Shown here: piece after piece, positions 59,732 through 64,000 of the stretch
Position numbering within the stretch: the stretch's first letter is position 1
How the letters are laid out: every line of letters starts with the position of its first letter
Assembly (NCBI RefSeq): GCF_030247195.1
Contig: NC_080671.1
Location: 108,363,845 to 108,427,844 of the forward strand
Length of the DNA stretch: 64,000 nucleotides
From: Topomyia yanbarensis
Lineage: Eukaryota; Arthropoda; Insecta; Diptera; Culicidae
Direction of reading: 5' to 3'
Made by a program: the position numbers and the translations under genes
The notes under the pieces: generated by a model
Database searches by the model: none
The model's input: the letters and a program-made list of their open reading frames with translations, nothing else
Told to the model about the DNA's origin: nothing

Positions 59732-59853
59732 CCTGCATTTTCAGCCGCAGCAATGGACATGTGAGGCTCATCTAAGAGTTGGAGGGGCGAGTGGCCCTGA
59801 GGAGGCGCCGGGGGAGCAGTTAATCGCTCCGTGGTCGCTGATACGCCAGCCAC
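59732..59853 (-). CDS. Candidate internal coding exon of a host gene
   Basis: On the minus strand a pyrimidine-rich tract ending TTTCTCTTTCATTTTCCAG, with a CTAAT branch-like word upstream, precedes the exon, and GTAAGTGTAC follows it. The 122-nt exon is open only in the phase starting with GTG; the other two phases hit stops. The peptide of 40 residues includes ERLTAPPAPPQGHSPLQLL and then DEPHMSIAAAENA, a proline-rich part followed by a helix-prone part. I do not recognise the protein. Neighbouring exons were not found in the window with confidence, so intron lengths and the start of the gene are unknown. It is the only supported host coding sequence here. Confidence 0.65.
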
Positions 59854-60828
59854 CTGGAAAATGAAAGAGAAAACGAACATCGATTAGGTTTGAATTGGAT
59901 TAGGATGATGGCTTCTATTGGTACTAGAGCTAAGAGATAATCAATAGGAACGCTTGTTTCCCTAGTCAGGTGGTACCGAAGGTAGGCACGGTCCACCCTT
60001 GTGAAATCTGTTGAAAACGCATATGAACAGGATTGTAGAAGCGAGCTGTCTGAAGTATCGTCTAAGATGACCTAATTTAAGAGATTGAACGATAAAATGT
60101 CAAAAACTGTGCATTTGTTTCCACGCCAACTACATCATTCGCTTCTCCCTCGTTGTAAAACACACGTACACGTCGTCACCATTAACGCTGTCTTGACGGT
60201 CGCGATTAGATGTTCTTTCTTGCTTTTTGCACCTACGGGTAACGCATGTGAATACGTCGTCTTTGCATATGCTAATTCACTGATAGCACTGCGAAAAAAA
60301 AATGAAAAAAAAATATTTTGGAAGCAGAACGAAAAAAAATGGCAAAAGTTTGGGGTCCCAGGAAACCCCCGGTGAAAAATTTTTTGAAAAAAAAATTGGA
60401 ACGGGGATTCATAGTTTAAAACCAAAGTTTGTATGGAGAATTAGGTTGGTTCTACAGGGCAGATATCAATGAAAATGGTCATCTAAAATTTTCGTATAAA
60501 GTCTAACATAAAATGCTTATTACATCGAAAAAGTGATCTATGCAAGTTTTTAGCTCAATCGGACATCATTAAGAGGGTGCGGCGTTTGAATATTGATTTC
60601 ATAATATAAGAAAAAATCCAAAGGAGGAGCACATGAAATGTTGAAAATCGATTTTTTTTTTGTTGAAATATGTCTAAAAAGAGCATGTAACATCAGCATC
60701 TAGTGTCAAAACAAACGAAAACCGCTCAAAACAACTTGGCTATAGTGCTGGCTGTTGATGTGGAGGTGTTGGGCGCAGCTTTTACAGTTCCAATTGTATG
60801 AATAGCAACCACACATACGATATATTTC
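59854..60828. other. Probable intron or flank of the host gene
   Basis: No second exon could be supported. Poly-A-rich stretches lie at 60293-60345. Nothing repetitive was recognised. Confidence 0.35.
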
Positions 60829-60950
60829 GTAATAAGAGATGGCGTTTGGTCACAAATTTCGTACAACAATATTTTATTGCGTCTATCACCTGATAGACGC
60901 AATAAAATATTATTGTAAGAAATCCGTGACCAAACGCCACCTCTTATTAC
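60829..60950. repeat. Near-perfect 122-nt hairpin, 60-bp arms
   Basis: Arms 60829-60888 and 60891-60950 pair with five mismatches and only a 2-nt centre. The arm holds TGGCGTTTGGTCAC and CAATAAAATATT-type text. It could be a full palindromic MITE, an inverted duplication or a precursor of small RNAs. Confidence 0.85.
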
Positions 60951-62019
60951 TGAAAACAAAGTGGTCGTTCATCTTTCTATGTTATATTTCGTGTATTACG
61001 GTTTGGTAAATTGTGTCATGTTTGAAATTACTTCAATTTGCAACAAACTGAAAGATACTTTTTTATTATTGATTATTTTATTATTTTATTATTGACCGAG
61101 CTGAAAGATACTTTTTTTTATTATTGACGAATTTCACACCAACTCGAACAAATGTTGGCAGCACCCTCTCAAATTTTAATGAAACTTTCTGTACATAAGA
61201 TCTTTGTCACAAAAAGCCACTTTGCACACTTTGTTTTTCAAAAAATGATCTGTGTTTTGAAAAGGGTAAAATTTTTTTTACCATTTTTTTTTCAAATGGC
61301 TATACTCTAAAAATGAAAATCCTACAAAAAATGTTGTAGGAATGATTTTCACATAATTAGCAAATTTTTGAATAAAAATATTGAAAAAAGCCTTCATCGA
61401 CTCCTACACAAAAATCGATTTTACAAATTTAAAGTCGATGTACAAAAAAACCCATCTTTTATTTGGGTGATTTTTTTTCCAAGGTAATTAAGTTTCCTAC
61501 CTACCGTCAAAAATTCAAGTTGGGCGCTTTCAAAGCAAAAAAATTATTTGAAAAAAACTTTTACTTGTGCAAACTTTTTTTTTTAGTGTATTTTTATCGA
61601 AAACTAAACCAATGAAAGTCATTATCATCTCAGAATTCCATTTCCCAATTGCTAGTTGCCTGATACATGCAAAAGAATCAGTAACGAATTTGACATTCGT
61701 TTGGCATATAACCCTGGTTATTTGTACCTTATCTGCATCAATACTGATCTTACCAAATAACAGTACTATAAAACTAAGATTTTAAACCAGTCTAGTAACA
61801 GCAGTTGTGAAGAGCAGTTCTAGTAAAATTATCATTATGGATTAATTATTTAAATTAAAGTTAAACAGTATCAAGTGCTGTGCAAAGATAAACAATCCGA
61901 AGTATAATCGTAGTAATTTACATCCGGAAGTCGCCTTCTTGGATTTCAACATGGCGTCAGACATAAATTTCTGGCACCTACTCATCAAGACCATTTCGAA
62001 AATACCCAGTCAGTCTAGA
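60951..62019. other. Unassigned AT-rich sequence
   Basis: Short TTATTATTGA/ATTTTATT repeats lie at 61060-61135. CCGGAAGTCGCC at about 61924 resembles an end of the MITE at 48159. No gene. Confidence 0.35.
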
Positions 62020-63385
62020 TTCTAGACTGTGAACTCTGCACTCTTCACGCTGGTTTCTAGACACCGGGTTCTGGCCTTGATATTTTATGGACTCTGGACT
62101 CTGAAGTATGGTCTCTGGGGTCTTGATTTTGGACTCTGGAATCCGAACTCTAGACTCTAGACTGTGAAGTCTGGACGCTAAACTCCGGAATCTGCATTCG
62201 GGACTGTGGATTCTGGACTCTTGGCTCTCCCCTCGGGACTCTGGGTTCTGGTCTCTGGACTATGGACACTGAATTTTAGATTGTGGACTCTTCACTCTCA
62301 TCGCATCGATGATGGACTCTTGGCGCTGGCCTTGAATTTCTGTACTATGCACTCTGTACTCTGACCCATGGGTGCTGGCATTTGGGGTCTTGATCCTTCA
62401 CTCTGGAATCTGAACATTACACTCTAAACTCTGAACTTTTGGCTCTGCACTCGGGTCTCTACATTCTGGACTGTGGACTCTCTCCTCGGGACTCTGGATT
62501 CTGCTCTCTGAGCTCTGTGCTTTGGACTCTGAGCTCTGGACTCTGGGCTCTGGAATCTGGGCTCTGAACTCGGGACACTGGGCTCAGTATTTTGGGTTGA
62601 GGGCTCTGGACTCTGAACTCTGATCTCAGGATTCTCGCCTCTGGACTCTGAGCTCTAGATTCTGGACTTTGAACTCTGGGTGCTGCACTCTTCACGATGT
62701 GTTCTGGACTCTGGACTCTCGACTCTCGAGATTCGTATTATGGACTCTGGGTTCTGAGTCGAGGCTCTGTGCTCTGGAGTCAATATTTTGGGTTAAGTAC
62801 TTCGGGCTCTGGATTCTGGTCTTAGAGCTCTGGACTATGGCCACAGTAATTAGGGTTGAGAACTCTGGACCCAAGATTCCCGACTCTGTTCTCTGAACTC
62901 TGGACTCTGCATTCTCGCCTCTAGATTCTACGCTATGGACTGTAGACTGTGGTCTCTGAACTATGGGCTCTGGGTCTTGATTCTGGACTTCGGACTCTAA
63001 ACTCCGGGCTATACATTCGGGATTCTGGATTCTGGACTCCAGACACTGGGCTCTCTCCTCGGTACTCTGGGTTCTGTTTGCTGGGGTATAAAATCTAAAC
63101 TCTGGATTATCGAATCTGAGCTCTGGATTCTAGACTCTGAGCTCTGGAATCTAGACTCTAAACTCTGGTCACACTACTTTGGGTTTGGGGCTCTGGACTT
63201 TGGACTCTGGGCTCTGGATTATGTGCTGGGGATTCTGGGCTCAGTATTTTGGGATAAGAACTCTAGACTCTGGTCTCTGGGCTTTGGACTCTAGGCTTTG
63301 GGTTCTGGGCTCTTGCATCTGAGCTCTGAACTATGCGCTCTGGACTCTGAACTCGCAACTCTGGATTCTGGACTCTGAGCTCTGT
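62020..63385. repeat. Degenerate CTCTGGA/CTCTGGG heptamer array
   Basis: About 1.37 kb is made of imperfect 7-bp words such as CTCTGGA, CTCTGGG, CTCTGAA and ATTCTGG, often paired into 14-bp units. Pyrimidine/purine asymmetry is strong. On the minus strand the word reads as repeated S-P-E/R-V-Q, which yields spurious open frames (for example 62459-62695). There is no sign of a real gene inside. Confidence 0.9.
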
Positions 63386-64000
63386 CTTCGAAATCGTTCC
63401 GAGCATTGCGTGGTGAGAGATGCGCGACGAGCAAGGTGAGCGACACCATCGGAAATACAGCACGTAGTCTGCGGAGCCGTGAACGGCAGAATTGCTGGAA
63501 GGATATTGAGCGCTCAGTCGACCACGTGTGGCACATCATAGCAGGCGTGACCAAGGGAAGATATCGTGCTTCTTCGTATTGTCAGAAACGTTGTAAACCA
63601 AGGAACTAATACGCCAATCTTATTCTGATTTTGTTTTTAGATCAGAGTCGCTCTAGGTTCGCTCGGAACTGTCACTTTTGTATAGTTATTGTAAACATTA
63701 GAGCGAACCTAGGGCGACTCGATTCCAAAACCGAAAACAGCATTAGTAACGGCGGATCCAAGAGACAGGACTGCTGTAAGACAAGCGTGTTGGACGAAGG
63801 GACGTGGCGTGACGTGTGTAGTGTGGGGCTCTCGTTCAGGTGTAGTGAGTACATAGACAGGATAAAGAGGAAAGAAGCTGGGAGGAGAGGCGAGAGAAGA
63901 GAGAATAAACAAGATGCAGTTAGGTTTGCAATAAATGTAGTTGGAAAATGTATTGTTGTTTTTTTTGTGCGTTCAGCTTATTCCTTGTTTGGTGCTAGCG
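63386..64000. other. Unassigned; possible LTR or 3' region
   Basis: Arms 63645-63664 and 63701-63720 form a 20-bp inverted repeat (GAGTCGCTCTAGGTTCGCTC) with one mismatch. AATAAA-like signals occur at about 63903 and 63931. These features fit an LTR of an unseen retrotransposon to the right or a transcript end, but no partner repeat is present in the window. Confidence 0.35.

Noticed and set aside
62459..63554. Several minus-strand open frames with repeated S-P-E/R-V-Q
   Set aside because: They are by-products of the heptamer array, whose 7-bp word rarely makes a stop on that strand.

Overview
This window reads as nuclear DNA of an insect, most likely a culicine mosquito. The basis is the I-clade (MosquI-like), R1-clade and LOA-type non-LTR retrotransposons, a tRNA-derived SINE with a Feilai-like tail, and a dense AT-rich layer of short inverted-repeat elements. 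The species call is inference. There is no prokaryotic gene organisation, and almost all recognisable coding sequence belongs to decayed transposons. The best host-gene signal is one 122-nt exon on the minus strand at 59732-59853.

Layout. 1-2338 is the 3' part of a Ty3/gypsy pol gene. 8115-14227 is a full-length but dead I-clade element with a 14-bp target duplication, landed beside an older I-clade fragment (7825-8019). 14497-16275 and 21885-23505 are copies of an unclassified GATCGCGCG-rich element with ~320-460-bp internal repeats. A mariner-like transposase relic lies at 17850-18545. 25707-28641 is a ~1.5-kb repeat (second copy 45807-47245) split by a 1.45-kb long-inverted-repeat element. 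28897-30168, 32157-34100 and 35621-38933 are three non-autonomous DNA elements that begin CACAGT and are flanked by perfect 5-bp duplications, as expected of Transib, the RAG-related superfamily. A 127-bp satellite (30830-31700) and piggyBac-like and pogo-like MITEs lie between them.

35440-41450 is a three-level nest: a GATCGCG-rich element in reverse orientation, containing a Transib-like element, which contains a foldback element whose arms are GGCCGAATGGGTCATTA minisatellites. A second copy of the long-inverted-repeat element sits in the same host repeat. 43-50 kb holds RTE-like and Jockey/CR1-like relics, a SINE and several MITEs. 49905-57410 is an LOA-type relic cut by a 5.5-kb R1-clade element, itself cut by a ~0.23-kb MITE. 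The last 7 kb is mostly non-repetitive, with a near-perfect 122-nt hairpin and a 1.37-kb degenerate CTCTGGA-like heptamer array.

The window is best read as a layered archive of insertions; repeated families provide empty-site comparisons that let insertion order and duplication length be read directly. The most unusual items are the CACAGTG-ended elements with a 12-bp spacer and ACAAAA, the minisatellite-armed foldback with a GC-rich core, and two long-inverted-repeat copies with complementary deletions. All alignments were made by eye, so boundaries are approximate unless a duplication fixes them.
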